DNA from: an uncultured Acidobacteriia bacterium
Lineage (GTDB): Bacteria > Acidobacteriota > Terriglobia > Bryobacterales > Bryobacteraceae
Direction: 5' to 3'
Assembly: GCA_903929755.1 (NCBI GenBank)
Contig: CAIYVZ010000043.1
Location: 1 to 64,000, forward strand
Length of the DNA stretch: 64,000 nt
The notes beneath the pieces were generated by a model. That model made no database searches. It was not told the DNA's origin and saw only the letters and a list, made by a program, of their open reading frames with translations. This document shows positions 15,468 to 24,930 of this stretch, in pieces (position 1 is the stretch's first letter; each line of letters starts with the position of its first letter). Made by a program: the position numbers and the translations under genes.

Positions 15468-18266
15468 TCAATGAATATACAGGAATTCGTTGGACCCAAT
15501 CAAAGCGCGGCAGAAGCTGGTCCAGGCTTCCGTACGGTTATCCGCCTTGGTCGGAAACGCCCGGAGGTATTCGAGGGCACGATCCACTTCGCGCTGCTCC
15601 GCAGGCCGCCCCAGAACTCGATAATACGCGCCACGAATCCGGCCCGCATCGTCCAGAACGCCATCACCCAACAACTGTCCGGCCACCGAACGAGCCTGGC
15701 CGGCGACGAACTCGCTGTTCATCATATACAACGCCTGGGGCGCGACGTTGGTCTGTGAGCGCCCCTCGCTGGGCGTGGTCGCATCGCCAAAATCGAACAA
15801 AGTCAGCACGCTGGCCAGGTTGGAACGGCGCAATGGCAGATAGACCGTTCGTCGCTTACTCTGGTCAGGGTTCAGGCCCATGCGCTCGTCGCTAAACTCG
15901 GTGTCCCTGCCACGCCCGCCCAGCAGTGCGCCGCCCATCGTCACGTCCAGCGTGCCGTCCAGTTGCAGTAAGGAATCGCGAATCTCCTCCACCTCAAGCC
16001 GCCTCGATGGGAAGCGGGAAAGCAGCGCATTATCCGCGTCGCGGTCCAGAGCCTCGGGCGCGGGCACGCTGCTCATCTGGTAAGCGTTCGATAACATCAG
16101 GAGCCGGTGCATCGACTTGACTTTCCAGCCGCCCTCGATAAATGAAGCCGCCAGGTAGTCGAGCAACTCGGGATTCGACGGCCGCTCACCGGCTTTTCCG
16201 AAGTTGCTGGGAGTGCGCACAATGCCTTCGCCGAAATGCCATTGCCACATCCGGTTGGCCATTACCCGCGCTGGCAGGGGATTTACCGGGTCCGCCAGCC
16301 AGTTTGCAAGTTCCTTGCGCCCGCTGCCATTCGTGATGGGCTGCTGCCGGTCGCTTGCCAAAATCAGGGGGAAGCGCTTCGTAACCGGGTCTCCGGGATT
16401 CTCCGGGTTGCCTCGAATGAACACCCTCTGTTCGGTAACCTTGCCTTCCGTCAGGGCACAGGCGAGCGGCGGCTCGGGCGGGCCGGACTCCTTGAGTTGC
16501 TTTAGCTCGCTCTCCAGCGCAGCCAGGCGGACACGCCCACCCTCGCTAAGGAAGGGCTGGCGATCTTTCTCCGGCAGGGCGAAGGGACCTTTCCCTGAAG
16601 CCACCTCGGTAAAGAAGCGGTCATCGCCGGGCTGGAATTTGGGTTGCGGCGGGGCCTCCTGGCCAGCCTTTCTGGCCGCCTCCGAGTCCTGCCGCCACTT
16701 CGCCAGCGCCTGCCGTCGAAAAGCCGCCGTGGCGATAAAGCTGTTCTGATACCCGGCCCCTGTTTGCGTGAGTGTAGCTGCAGTCGCGTTATACCAAAGC
16801 TCCAGGTGAGCCCGCCGCTCCGTAACTGGTTTCAGGTAGGTTGCCCACCTCTCTAAAACCGCCGGATCGAGATGCGCCGCCGCGGCAGCTTGCGCGGCTG
16901 TCTCACTGTCGCGATAAACGCGAATCGCGGCCAGCATATAGTCGGCCAGGTGCGGCGCCAGAGAGTCGCGGTACCTCGCGCCTTCCTCTGCCAGAAGATC
17001 GTTGATCTCTTTCTGTTTGTCTTTAATACTCGCCTGGTGCGCTTCGTACTTATCTGCCAAAGCCTTCGGCACCAGCGGGGCGAAATACAGCTCCGAGACA
17101 ACTCCCTCGATCTTCGCAAGTTGTTTCGAACTCGCAAAAATCGAAGCCAGGCTGTAGTAGTCTTTCGTCGAAATCGGGTCAAACTTATGATCGTGGCACC
17201 GTGCGCAAGCTACCGTGAGCCCCAGGAAAGCGCGAGACGTCACATCGATCTGTTCATCGACGATGTCATAGAACATCTTGACTTTGTCCTGCTCCGCAAT
17301 CAGCTTGGGGCCGAGGGCCAGAAAGCCGGTCGCCACCAGGCCACGGACGTTCACGTCGCCCGGTTTTTCCGCCGGCAACAGATCGCCGGCAATCTGCTCG
17401 CGCACAAACTGGTCATAGGGAATATCGCTGTTGAAGGACTCGATAACATAGTCCCGGTAACGCCACGCATAAGGGTAACGGTGATCCTCATCGGCGCCGG
17501 TGGAATCCGCATAGCGCGCCACATCCATCCAGTGTCTTCCCCAGCGCTCTCCATAGCGCGGCGAATTGAGAAGACGGTTCACCACTCGCTCGAACGCCTG
17601 CGGCGAAGTGTCGGCCAAAAACTCCCGGATTTCAGACTCCGCAGGAGGCAGTCCGGTGAGGTCGAACGTAGCGCGGCGGAGCAGGGTCAGCTTGTCGGCA
17701 GGAGGCGCGGGTTTCAGGCCCTTCTCTTCCAGCCGGGCAAGGACGAAGGCATCGATCGGGTTCTTCGCCCAGCCCCGGTCCCGGACGGCTGGCGGCGGCA
17801 ATTTACGAATCGGCTGGAAAGACCAGAATTTCCGCTGCTCCGTCAGATCGGCGACCGGTTTGGCAGCGGAAACTTTAGCGGTGCCCGCCTTGTCAGCTGG
17901 TAGCGGTGCACCCATCCCGACCCATTCCCGAATCGCGGCGAGCTCGTCGTCTTTGAGCTTGCTGCCGGGCGGCATTTTGATAGAGCTTTCATACCCGACG
18001 GCGCGCAGCAGGCGGCTTTCAGCGGGCTTCGCGGTATCCACCAAAAGTCCGCTGTCCGCGCCCTTTAGAAAGCCTTCCGCAGAACTCAGATCGAGGCCTG
18101 CCATTCGCGGTGTGGAGCTATGGCAGCCCTGGCACTTAGCCACGAAAACGGGGCGCACTTTTGCCTCGAAATACTCAACGCCGGAGGTCTGGGCCAGCGA
18201 AACAAATGGCGAACACAGGAGCAGACCACCAATAACCGGCCACAGCCGACCGGACGCTGTACACAT
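15468..18266 (-). CDS. PSD1 and cytochrome c domain protein (DUF1549/DUF1553)
   Basis: A 932-residue exported protein. After a signal peptide (1-25) comes a PSCyt1 heme domain with CQGCH (C45, C48, H49). It is followed by DUF1549 (PSCyt2; starts around RDRGWAKNPIDAFVLARLE, with ERWGRHWMDVARYADS) and by DUF1553 (PSD1; RKELANWLADPVNPL through RRLEVEEIRDSLLQLDGTLD). The region between holds a helical insertion. It is presumed to transfer electrons in the periplasm or at the cell surface together with its DUF1501 partner. Start 18266 is chosen because it begins the signal peptide. The gene diverges from the amidohydrolase at 18332 over 65 bases. Confidence 0.92.
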   Translation of the reverse strand: MCTASGRLWPVIGGLLLCSPFVSLAQTSGVEYFEAKVRPVFVAKCQGCHSSTPRMAGLDLSSAEGFLKGADSGLLVDTAKPAESRLLRAVGYESSIKMPPGSKLKDDELAAIREWVGMGAPLPADKAGTAKVSAAKPVADLTEQRKFWSFQPIRKLPPPAVRDRGWAKNPIDAFVLARLEEKGLKPAPPADKLTLLRRATFDLTGLPPAESEIREFLADTSPQAFERVVNRLLNSPRYGERWGRHWMDVARYADSTGADEDHRYPYAWRYRDYVIESFNSDIPYDQFVREQIAGDLLPAEKPGDVNVRGLVATGFLALGPKLIAEQDKVKMFYDIVDEQIDVTSRAFLGLTVACARCHDHKFDPISTKDYYSLASIFASSKQLAKIEGVVSELYFAPLVPKALADKYEAHQASIKDKQKEINDLLAEEGARYRDSLAPHLADYMLAAIRVYRDSETAAQAAAAAHLDPAVLERWATYLKPVTERRAHLELWYNATAATLTQTGAGYQNSFIATAAFRRQALAKWRQDSEAARKAGQEAPPQPKFQPGDDRFFTEVASGKGPFALPEKDRQPFLSEGGRVRLAALESELKQLKESGPPEPPLACALTEGKVTEQRVFIRGNPENPGDPVTKRFPLILASDRQQPITNGSGRKELANWLADPVNPLPARVMANRMWQWHFGEGIVRTPSNFGKAGERPSNPELLDYLAASFIEGGWKVKSMHRLLMLSNAYQMSSVPAPEALDRDADNALLSRFPSRRLEVEEIRDSLLQLDGTLDVTMGGALLGGRGRDTEFSDERMGLNPDQSKRRTVYLPLRRSNLASVLTLFDFGDATTPSEGRSQTNVAPQALYMMNSEFVAGQARSVAGQLLGDGVLDDAGRIRGAYYRVLGRPAEQREVDRALEYLRAFPTKADNRTEAWTSFCRALIGSNEFLYIH

Positions 18267-18331
18267 GCTCTGTACGATATCATTTTGCCGTACCACTGTC
18301 GATCCCAGGCCAACTGCATTAGAATTGACGG

Positions 18332-19255
18332 GTGCAGCAAATCACCCGAAGAGTAGTCCTGGCCGGACTGGCCGCGACGGCCAGCGCCGCAGCCGGGCAA
18401 AGCGCCGCAACCCAGGAGAACGCTCCCGGGTACATTGACGCGCACGTGCATGTTTGGACGCCCGACACTGCGCGATTCCCTCATGACCGGCAATACGCCG
18501 GACCGCAGTACAAGCCCGACAGCTTTACGCCCGAGCAGTTACTGGCAATTGCCCGGCCCAACGGCGTAACCCGCATTGTCCTCATCCAGATGAGCTTCTA
18601 CGGGACCGATAACGCATACCTGCTGGACGCCCTGAAACGCTATCCCGCCGTATTCTCGGGAGTCGGCATTTTGGACCATCACGCGCCCGGAGTCCGCAGC
18701 GAAATGATCCGGCTGAAGGCCCTGGGTATCCGGGGCTACCGAATCTTCCCGGGCCCGGAGAAAGCTGCCTGGCTCGATTCGGCGGGCATGCAGGCGATGT
18801 GGCGGTGCGGCGCTGAACAACAAATCGCGATGTGTCCTCTCATTGGAGCCGACTCGTTCGGATCCATCGACAGGATGTGCGCAAAGTTTCCGGAGACTCC
18901 CGTGGTCATCGATCACATGGCGCGGCTCGGAGCCGACGGCGAAATTCGGCAGGCGGATGTGCGCGCACTCTGCGCCCTGGCCCGCCATCGCAGTATCCAC
19001 ATCAAGATATCGGCATTCTATGCGCTCGGGAAGAAACAGTACCCTTACACCGATCTGAGCCCGGCCATCCGTGCCCTGTATGACGCGTACGGTCCGCAGC
19101 GGCTGATGTGGGCGTCCGATTCGCCGTTTCAGGTGGAGGCTCCGCACACCTATCCCGGTTCCCTCGAATTAGTGCGGGACCGTCTGGATTTCCTGTCGCG
19201 CGAAGATCGCGATTGGCTCCTCCGCAAATCGGCCGAGCGAGTTTTTTTCATATGA
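18332..19255 (+). CDS. Exported amidohydrolase (2-pyrone-dicarboxylate hydrolase-like)
   Basis: A 307-residue TIM-barrel hydrolase of the Amidohydrolase_2 group. The start is GTG and the N-terminus (TRRVVLAGLAATASAAAG) looks like a Tat signal. Metal motif YIDAHVHVWTPD (HxH) opens the barrel; further His/Asp positions are CPLIGADSF, VVIDHMARLG and the final LMWASDSPFQV (Asp). The closest known branch includes LigI and related lactonases that open cyclic dicarboxylates; the true substrate is not determined. Its stop overlaps the start of the epimerase gene (ATGA, 19252-19255). Confidence 0.8.
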   Translation: MQQITRRVVLAGLAATASAAAGQSAATQENAPGYIDAHVHVWTPDTARFPHDRQYAGPQYKPDSFTPEQLLAIARPNGVTRIVLIQMSFYGTDNAYLLDALKRYPAVFSGVGILDHHAPGVRSEMIRLKALGIRGYRIFPGPEKAAWLDSAGMQAMWRCGAEQQIAMCPLIGADSFGSIDRMCAKFPETPVVIDHMARLGADGEIRQADVRALCALARHRSIHIKISAFYALGKKQYPYTDLSPAIRALYDAYGPQRLMWASDSPFQVEAPHTYPGSLELVRDRLDFLSREDRDWLLRKSAERVFFI

Positions 19256-20238
19256 ACAAAGTCCTTCTCACCGGCGGAACCGGTTGCATCGGCGCCGCCA
19301 CCACGCATGTTCTCCTGTCGCGCGATGTGGATGAAGTGGTGATTGCCACACGCTCCGGGTCCCCAGGGTTGCTGGGGCTCTGGTTCCCCGAATATCTGGA
19401 CCCGCGTATCAAACTGGTTCAGTGTGACGTCTCCGATGCCATCCAAACGCGGCAACTGCTTCAAGCTCATCAGCCAACGCGAATCATTCATCTAAGCGCC
19501 CTCCAATCGCCGGATTGCGACGCGGACCCGGTCCGAGGCATGGAAGTGAATCTTGGCGGCGTGCTGCATCTGCTGAACGCCGCAGCCGGGCTGGGCGATC
19601 GGCTGGAGCGCTTTGTTTTTGCCAGCTCGGCGGCGGTCTACGGTCCGCGCGCGCTCTATCCGGGCAAGACGGTGGGAGAAGAAGACAGGCAAGCTCCGCC
19701 CAATCTCTATGGCGTCTGGAAGCTGGCTGCCGAGCACCTGGCGCGTCAGTTTCAGGAAAAGACCGGGGTTCCCACCGTGTGCCTTCGACTGAACACGACG
19801 TATGGCAAAGGGCGAGAGAGAGGAAGAACGGCTGCGGCGACCATGGCCATGAAAGCTGTCGCGCAGGGTCACGCGACAGGAACCGTAATCCCCTTCCGCA
19901 TGCCCTATTGCGGGCGAGAGAATTACCACTACGTCGGCGACGTCGGCGCGCATTTCGCAGCCTGCGCACTCGACTCCTTTGAAGGCTTCGGCGCGTTCAA
20001 CATCCGGGGCAAAACGGTAGAGGTTGCCGCGTTTCTTGGGCTGGTACGTGAAGTCGCGGCCAGCCTCGGCATGCTCGGCGCGGTGGATCTGGGGATCGCC
20101 CCGGATGCGGCTCCGACGATCTTCGTTTGCGATCTGGACGACAGCGCAATTCAGACCGCGTTTCCGGGCGTACCGCAGACTTCGCTGGAAGAAGGAATCC
20201 GGATCTCGCTGGAGACATTCTGCAGGGCGGGAAAATAG
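19252..20238 (+). CDS. NAD-dependent epimerase/dehydratase
   Basis: A 328-residue extended SDR. The Rossmann motif is VLLTGGTGCIGAA (4-16), the catalytic Ser lies in FVFASSAAVYG (S125/S126) and YxxxK is Y153-K157 in NLYGVWKLAAE. The family acts on nucleotide sugars, uronates or lactonisable acids. ATG 19252 is coupled to the amidohydrolase by a 4-base overlap; a longer frame to 19108 would run through that gene and is rejected. With the neighbouring amidohydrolase and AroE-like protein it suggests oxidation and hydrolysis of a cyclic polyol or acid. Confidence 0.83.
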   Translation: MNKVLLTGGTGCIGAATTHVLLSRDVDEVVIATRSGSPGLLGLWFPEYLDPRIKLVQCDVSDAIQTRQLLQAHQPTRIIHLSALQSPDCDADPVRGMEVNLGGVLHLLNAAAGLGDRLERFVFASSAAVYGPRALYPGKTVGEEDRQAPPNLYGVWKLAAEHLARQFQEKTGVPTVCLRLNTTYGKGRERGRTAAATMAMKAVAQGHATGTVIPFRMPYCGRENYHYVGDVGAHFAACALDSFEGFGAFNIRGKTVEVAAFLGLVREVAASLGMLGAVDLGIAPDAAPTIFVCDLDDSAIQTAFPGVPQTSLEEGIRISLETFCRAGK

Positions 20239-20243
20239 GCACT

Positions 20244-21101
20244 ATGCCCCAAAACTTCAAAGCTGAGCTCGTCGCCTGCCTTGGCCAGCCAGTCGCCGAG
20301 AATCCTACCGGAGTCATGCAGGAGGCCGCCTTTCGCGCCCTCGGCCTCGACTGGCGCTATCTCACCATCGAAGTCGCACCCGACCAACTGGCTAATGCGA
20401 TCATCGGAGTCCGCGCCTTTGGGATGCGGGGCTTGAATCTAACCATCCCGCACAAGGTGGCTGTCCTTCAACATCTGGATGAGATCGCGCCCGATGCCGC
20501 GTTGATCGGTGCCGTGAATACAGTGTGCCGCCAGGGCGACCGGCTGATCGGGATGAATACCGACGGAAAGGGCTTCCTGCGGGGTGTGCGCGCCGATGCC
20601 AGGGTGGACCCTAAGGGCAAGAGGGCAGTTGTGCTCGGCGCGGGAGGCGCGGCCCGCGCGATCGTCACCGAATTGGCGCTGGCGGGAACGGAGGACATTC
20701 TGGTGGTGAACCGGTCCCCGGAGCGCGCAAAAGCGATGGTCGACGACCTCGCCGCGAAGACCGGGTGTTCGATTCGCTGGCAGCCGTGGACGGGGATCTA
20801 TCAAGTCCCTGAGGATGCCGGTCTGCTGGTGAATGCAACCTCCATCGGCCTGTACCCGGACGTGGATGCGATGCCGCCTGTTGATCTTTCCGCCGCGCAA
20901 CCGGAGTTGTTGGTCTGCGACGCCGTTTTCAATCCGCCGGAAACCCGCCTTCTGGCCGCCGCGCGCCGCCGCGGCCTGGCGGTGCTCGACGGTCTTTCCA
21001 TGCTGGTATATCAGGGCGTGATCGGTTTCCAGCTGTGGACCGGCCAAGACCCACCTGTCGAGGTAATGAAGCAGGCGCTGCGAGAAGCTCTCGGCATCTA
21101 A
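20244..21101 (+). CDS. AroE-like shikimate/quinate dehydrogenase
   Basis: A 285-residue NAD(P)-dependent dehydrogenase with the shikimate dehydrogenase fold: catalytic Lys in GLNLTIPHKVAVL (K71), catalytic Asp in MNTDGKGFLRG (D107), and the cofactor loop LGAGGAARAI (131-140). The usual GxPxxHSxSPxMHNAAF motif is here GQPVAENPTGVMQEAAF, so the two Ser that hold the shikimate carboxylate are absent. I infer a catabolic paralogue with a different substrate rather than the biosynthetic AroE. ATG 20244 lies 5 bases after the epimerase stop. Confidence 0.8.
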   Translation: MPQNFKAELVACLGQPVAENPTGVMQEAAFRALGLDWRYLTIEVAPDQLANAIIGVRAFGMRGLNLTIPHKVAVLQHLDEIAPDAALIGAVNTVCRQGDRLIGMNTDGKGFLRGVRADARVDPKGKRAVVLGAGGAARAIVTELALAGTEDILVVNRSPERAKAMVDDLAAKTGCSIRWQPWTGIYQVPEDAGLLVNATSIGLYPDVDAMPPVDLSAAQPELLVCDAVFNPPETRLLAAARRRGLAVLDGLSMLVYQGVIGFQLWTGQDPPVEVMKQALREALGI

Positions 21102-21108
21102 CTACGAA

Positions 21109-22599
21109 TCAGGGCAGCATCACCCGAATCACCCCGTCAAATTTATTCATGATGAAAATCTTCCCCTGCTGCCCCAAATTGATCCGCAGATCCACCCTCG
21201 TCGGCGGCGTCTTCCCCTGCGACTGCATCTTCTCCTGAATCAACTGCAGCACCGTCCTGGTTGTCCCCTTGTCGTCGAACAACACCCGGCGAATGGAATC
21301 CTGTCCGCCCTTCGGGAGGTTATCGGCATCCACGTAGAAAATCTCGCCGCTGGGGTTATCTCCAAAGATCAGCTTATTCGTCAGCTGCGGAATCGCCTTG
21401 TCCCGATAAGCAAACACGCCCGTCACCGCCGCAAGCCGCTGCAGAATCGGATCCGTGTGGTCGTACTCGATAATCGGGTACGTCACTTCCTTGTCACCGG
21501 CACGATTCTCCACCCCAACCGCGCCCGGACCGTAGGTAAAGCTTCCCTCCCAGATATTCCAGCCGAGATTCGCGCCCGCCTTCACCAGCGTCACCTTCTC
21601 CACCACCTCCTGCCCGATGTCGGCCATGAACATGTTGCCGTTCTTCGGGTCCCACGAGAAGCGCTGCGGATTCCGGCAGCCGTATGCATAAATCTCCCCC
21701 AGCGTCCCCGGCTTCACGTTCTTCACAAAAGGATTGGTTGACGGAATTCCGTACTGCCCGTTGGCGCTGTTAGTTCCCAACGGATCAATCCGCAGAATCT
21801 TTCCGAACGCAAACGCCAGATTCTGCGCGTGCTTGAAAGGGTCCCCGCCGTTCCCTCCGTCCGCCACGCCGACATAAAGCAGCCCGTAATCCGCGCTTCC
21901 CGGCTTTGCCAGAGGATTGAAAGCAATCTGCCCCCCGTTGTGAATCTGGAACGCCTTTCTCGTCCGGAAAACCTGGCGCGGCGGGCCGCCGTCGTAAGTA
22001 GCCTCCGCCGGATTCTTAGCCGTCCATTCCAGTAACACCGTGTCATGCGAATGTCCCGGGCCGTTCGGCATAAAATCGACCTTACCCGCGAAATTCGCTG
22101 TGTCTGTGTAGGTGTAGAATTTCCCGTAGCCCCGCTTGCCCCGCGCATTGAACTCCGGGTGAAAGGCAAAGCTCTGGAACCCGCGGTCGTGACTGGAGAA
22201 CTGCACCTGCACTCCCCACTTTTCCGCGTTCACATCCAGATACTCGGCAACGGACCTGCCGTCATAGCTGATGGAAAAAATCGGCCCCTGCATCGCGTGT
22301 ACGAACAACCGCTTCGTGCCTGGCTCGTCCACCAGCAGATTGAGCCTGGGCGCTTCCTGCCCAACTTGCGGGATGGTGGCAAATTCCGCGACTTTGACGT
22401 GGATCACATCCTCGGACGCATGGATCGGCTCCGGAAAAGGGTTCTTCGTTTTCGAACCGGGCAAGGTCTGGCCAGCCGCCTGTCCTGGCACCATTGCCAG
22501 CAGCGTAATCGTCGCCAGCAATCCGTACCGCGTCCCCCGGAGAGTCTGGCGGCCGCCAATGTTGGGGGTAGTGGTCAGCGTGCGCGTAATCTTCCTCAT
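21109..22599 (-). CDS. PQQ-dependent sugar dehydrogenase-type beta-propeller
   Basis: A 496-residue exported protein (signal region about residues 20-43, GLLATITLLAMVPGQAAGQ). It has the GSDH six-bladed propeller pattern: GFQSFAFHPEFNARGK, NGGQIAFNPLAK, LLYVGVADGGNGGDPFKHAQ, GKILRIDPLGTNSANGQYG, IYAYGCRNPQRFSWDP and MFMADIGQEVVEKV, which carry the usual His/Asn/Arg for PQQ and sugar binding. It would oxidise an aldose or related polyol in the periplasm. It is last in a leftward series (receptor, cytochrome c, secreted protein, dehydrogenase), with the cytochrome a candidate electron acceptor. Confidence 0.85.
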   Translation of the reverse strand: MRKITRTLTTTPNIGGRQTLRGTRYGLLATITLLAMVPGQAAGQTLPGSKTKNPFPEPIHASEDVIHVKVAEFATIPQVGQEAPRLNLLVDEPGTKRLFVHAMQGPIFSISYDGRSVAEYLDVNAEKWGVQVQFSSHDRGFQSFAFHPEFNARGKRGYGKFYTYTDTANFAGKVDFMPNGPGHSHDTVLLEWTAKNPAEATYDGGPPRQVFRTRKAFQIHNGGQIAFNPLAKPGSADYGLLYVGVADGGNGGDPFKHAQNLAFAFGKILRIDPLGTNSANGQYGIPSTNPFVKNVKPGTLGEIYAYGCRNPQRFSWDPKNGNMFMADIGQEVVEKVTLVKAGANLGWNIWEGSFTYGPGAVGVENRAGDKEVTYPIIEYDHTDPILQRLAAVTGVFAYRDKAIPQLTNKLIFGDNPSGEIFYVDADNLPKGGQDSIRRVLFDDKGTTRTVLQLIQEKMQSQGKTPPTRVDLRINLGQQGKIFIMNKFDGVIRVMLP

Positions 22600-22714
22600 G
22601 AGGTCAATCTTATTATGATGTCGATGCGACAGCGTATTTCGACTGGTTCGTCACATGAGCGGTGGCGCCCTCGCTCCAGGCAACGCAAGAACGCAGTGGC
22701 GGGCAGACCGCACC

Positions 22715-23614
22715 CTACCGCACTGTCACGACGATATCCTGCTGCGCAGTCAAAACCCCGTCGTCCGCATAAGCCCGCAGCACATACTCCCCGGCCTTAC
22801 CGAAAGTAACTGTCGTAGTGGCTCGGCCCTTCAGCGGCCCTTCAGCCGCGGGCGCGCCTGCCGCCGCATTCTTCACCACCGCCGACCGCATCGGGTCGAA
22901 GGTAACGCCCTCCGCCGCGCCCCGGTAAACTACCCACGTGACGCCCAGGCGCACGCCCGGATCGAGTTTCACCACCGCCTGAGTGGCCGGGCTTGCCTGC
23001 CGCACAAAATCGCCTCCCGCGGGCCGGTTCGGGTTCGGCGGAGTCTTGCGCACAATCGGCTTCGGATAGCCGTCGTCGACCACGTCTACCGACAGCGTCA
23101 GCGGCTCGCCGGGGGCGACTGTCCGGCGCGCCGAGCCCACCATCTCGATCGTCGGCGCGGTATTCGGCTCTTCGGGATAGGTCAGGGCGCCCGCGCCTTT
23201 GCGGTTTTCCAGATAGATCAGGTTCCCCAGTTCATACAGAGGAACCAGCGTGCCATAGGCCTTCTCGGCCTTGCCCCGGAAGTTCAGGGTCCAGACGACC
23301 TCCTTTTCACCCCAGTTCGCGGGCACCTTCACCTTGAAGACAAACTCCTGCCGGCGCGTATAGAAATGGGCCGGCTGACCCTGATCGGCGGAGCCTGGCT
23401 CGAGCTTATTGTCCGGCCCGATCGGAACGTCCACCTCTTCTTCATAGTTGCGGTTGAAATAACCGAATACCATGTTGAAGCTCCCGTCCGGATTCTTCTC
23501 CCATCCCTCATACACCGGAACCACGCCCTGCCCGGAGGTGTAACGGATCTGCTGGCCCGGCGCGGCAACATTCGCGAGCAGGCCGAAAGCCAGCAACGTG
23601 CAAAGAGTCTTCAT
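22715..23614 (-). CDS. Secreted beta-sandwich protein of unknown function
   Basis: A 299-residue protein with a signal peptide (1-20). VPVYEGWEKNPDGSFNMVFGYFNRN at residues 32-56 is a motif I have seen only in acidobacterial and related secreted proteins. Residues 155-299 resemble an Ig-like/PKD domain (GEPLTLSVDVVDDGYP, TTTVTFGKAGEYVLRAYADD). Function unknown; location in the periplasm or cell surface is likely. It sits 12 bases after the cytochrome c gene, so cotranscription is probable. Confidence 0.7.
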   Translation of the reverse strand: MKTLCTLLAFGLLANVAAPGQQIRYTSGQGVVPVYEGWEKNPDGSFNMVFGYFNRNYEEEVDVPIGPDNKLEPGSADQGQPAHFYTRRQEFVFKVKVPANWGEKEVVWTLNFRGKAEKAYGTLVPLYELGNLIYLENRKGAGALTYPEEPNTAPTIEMVGSARRTVAPGEPLTLSVDVVDDGYPKPIVRKTPPNPNRPAGGDFVRQASPATQAVVKLDPGVRLGVTWVVYRGAAEGVTFDPMRSAVVKNAAAGAPAAEGPLKGRATTTVTFGKAGEYVLRAYADDGVLTAQQDIVVTVR

Positions 23615-23626
23615 GCGAATTACCAG

Positions 23627-24907
23627 TTACCGCCTACCCGTCAAAGAGCGCTTTTTGGCGTTACGCGTGTCCATCTCGGCTTTGTATTCCTCATCCGTCA
23701 TGTAGTAAAAGTTCACCCACGCCTTCGACATTTCGTCGTTCGTTCGTTCCCCGTAACCCACCCAGTTTCGGGCATCGGGATTCCACTCGTTTCGCACAGA
23801 ATTGTCGTGCCAGTTGATCACATGCAGAATGGTGCCCGCCGGCATCAGAGGCGCCGACTCATCGGTGTAGTTGTAGACAATCTGCCAGCCGAAATTAAAC
23901 TTGCTGACGCAATTGAGCGGCTCCACTCTCATATCCGGGAAGATCGCTTCGATGCACTCCGCTTTCCCGCGATTGTGCATATGCGGCATGAAACCGGTCA
24001 CCTTGGTGGCCTTCTCGAATTTGTAATAGGCATCGGATCGGGCATTCTCCTCACCGGCGGGAATATCCAGGTCCGTAGCAGCTACCTGCACGGTTCTCAC
24101 AACATGCTTCGGGACGTAGCCTTTCGGATAAAATACGACGCCCAGGCTGGCCTGGTCGGTGATCTCCTCACCGACCGAATGGTAGTGGACATTGAACTGC
24201 AACTTCGAGCCCACCCGCATCAGCTTGCCGGAACCTTCCGGGAAATAATCGCCGTTTTTCCCTACTGCGTACTCGTTCAGCGTGCCGCCGTCCGGGTTGC
24301 CTTCTTCATCCAGCAGCGTCTGGACGGAGTGGTGCAGCACGCGCGCTCCGCCTTTCGGCGAAGGCTTGGTTTCAACCGCCTTAATATAGCGGTCTTCGCT
24401 GAGGCCGGTTTCCGCCACCAGATTGCCCCACCAGTCGGTACCTTTGGCCTTCACGGTAAATGCCACGGGCGACTGGATCACCAGATCCGGCTGGCCGATG
24501 TGCCATTGGCCGGTGTCGTCGAACTTGCGGGGCGCGGGCATGTCGGCGGCATTCCCCTCGCGCGCGCCGCCGTCGGCCCATTTCGAAATCAGCTTGATTT
24601 CGTCGTCGCTCAAGGAAGGATCATCCTTAAATTCCCTGATCCCCACGTGTTTATCGACGAACCAGGGCGGCATGCTGCGGGCCGCGACCTTCTCCTGGAT
24701 GGCCCGCGCCCACGGACGAACCTCCTTGTAAGTGAGCAGCGACATGGGCGCAATATTGTTCGGCCGGTGGCAGTTCTGGCAGGCGCGCTGCAGAATGGGC
24801 GCGATGTCCTTCGAGAACGTAATCTCCGGGCCCGCCTGCGCCATCAATGGCGCACCTGCCAGAACCACCAGCATCGCCGACAGGGTGCAATTTATTTTGA
24901 TCGCCAT
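23627..24907 (-). CDS. Exported monoheme cytochrome c with monooxygenase-like C-terminal half
   Basis: A 426-residue protein: signal peptide (1-24) then a cytochrome c domain with RACQNCHRPN (C43, C46, H47). The C-terminal half (around 200-380) has His-rich beta segments (LQFNVHYHSVG, VTGFMPHMHNRGKAEC, TILHVINWHDNSVRNEW) like the type II copper ascorbate-dependent monooxygenase fold, though whether copper is bound is unproven. It lies between the TonB receptor (23 bases upstream) and the secreted protein (12 bases downstream). It may relay electrons from the PQQ-type dehydrogenase in the same set. Confidence 0.8.
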   Translation of the reverse strand: MAIKINCTLSAMLVVLAGAPLMAQAGPEITFSKDIAPILQRACQNCHRPNNIAPMSLLTYKEVRPWARAIQEKVAARSMPPWFVDKHVGIREFKDDPSLSDDEIKLISKWADGGAREGNAADMPAPRKFDDTGQWHIGQPDLVIQSPVAFTVKAKGTDWWGNLVAETGLSEDRYIKAVETKPSPKGGARVLHHSVQTLLDEEGNPDGGTLNEYAVGKNGDYFPEGSGKLMRVGSKLQFNVHYHSVGEEITDQASLGVVFYPKGYVPKHVVRTVQVAATDLDIPAGEENARSDAYYKFEKATKVTGFMPHMHNRGKAECIEAIFPDMRVEPLNCVSKFNFGWQIVYNYTDESAPLMPAGTILHVINWHDNSVRNEWNPDARNWVGYGERTNDEMSKAWVNFYYMTDEEYKAEMDTRNAKKRSLTGRR

Positions 24908-24930
24908 TCCGTTTCCTCCAAACTTGCCAC

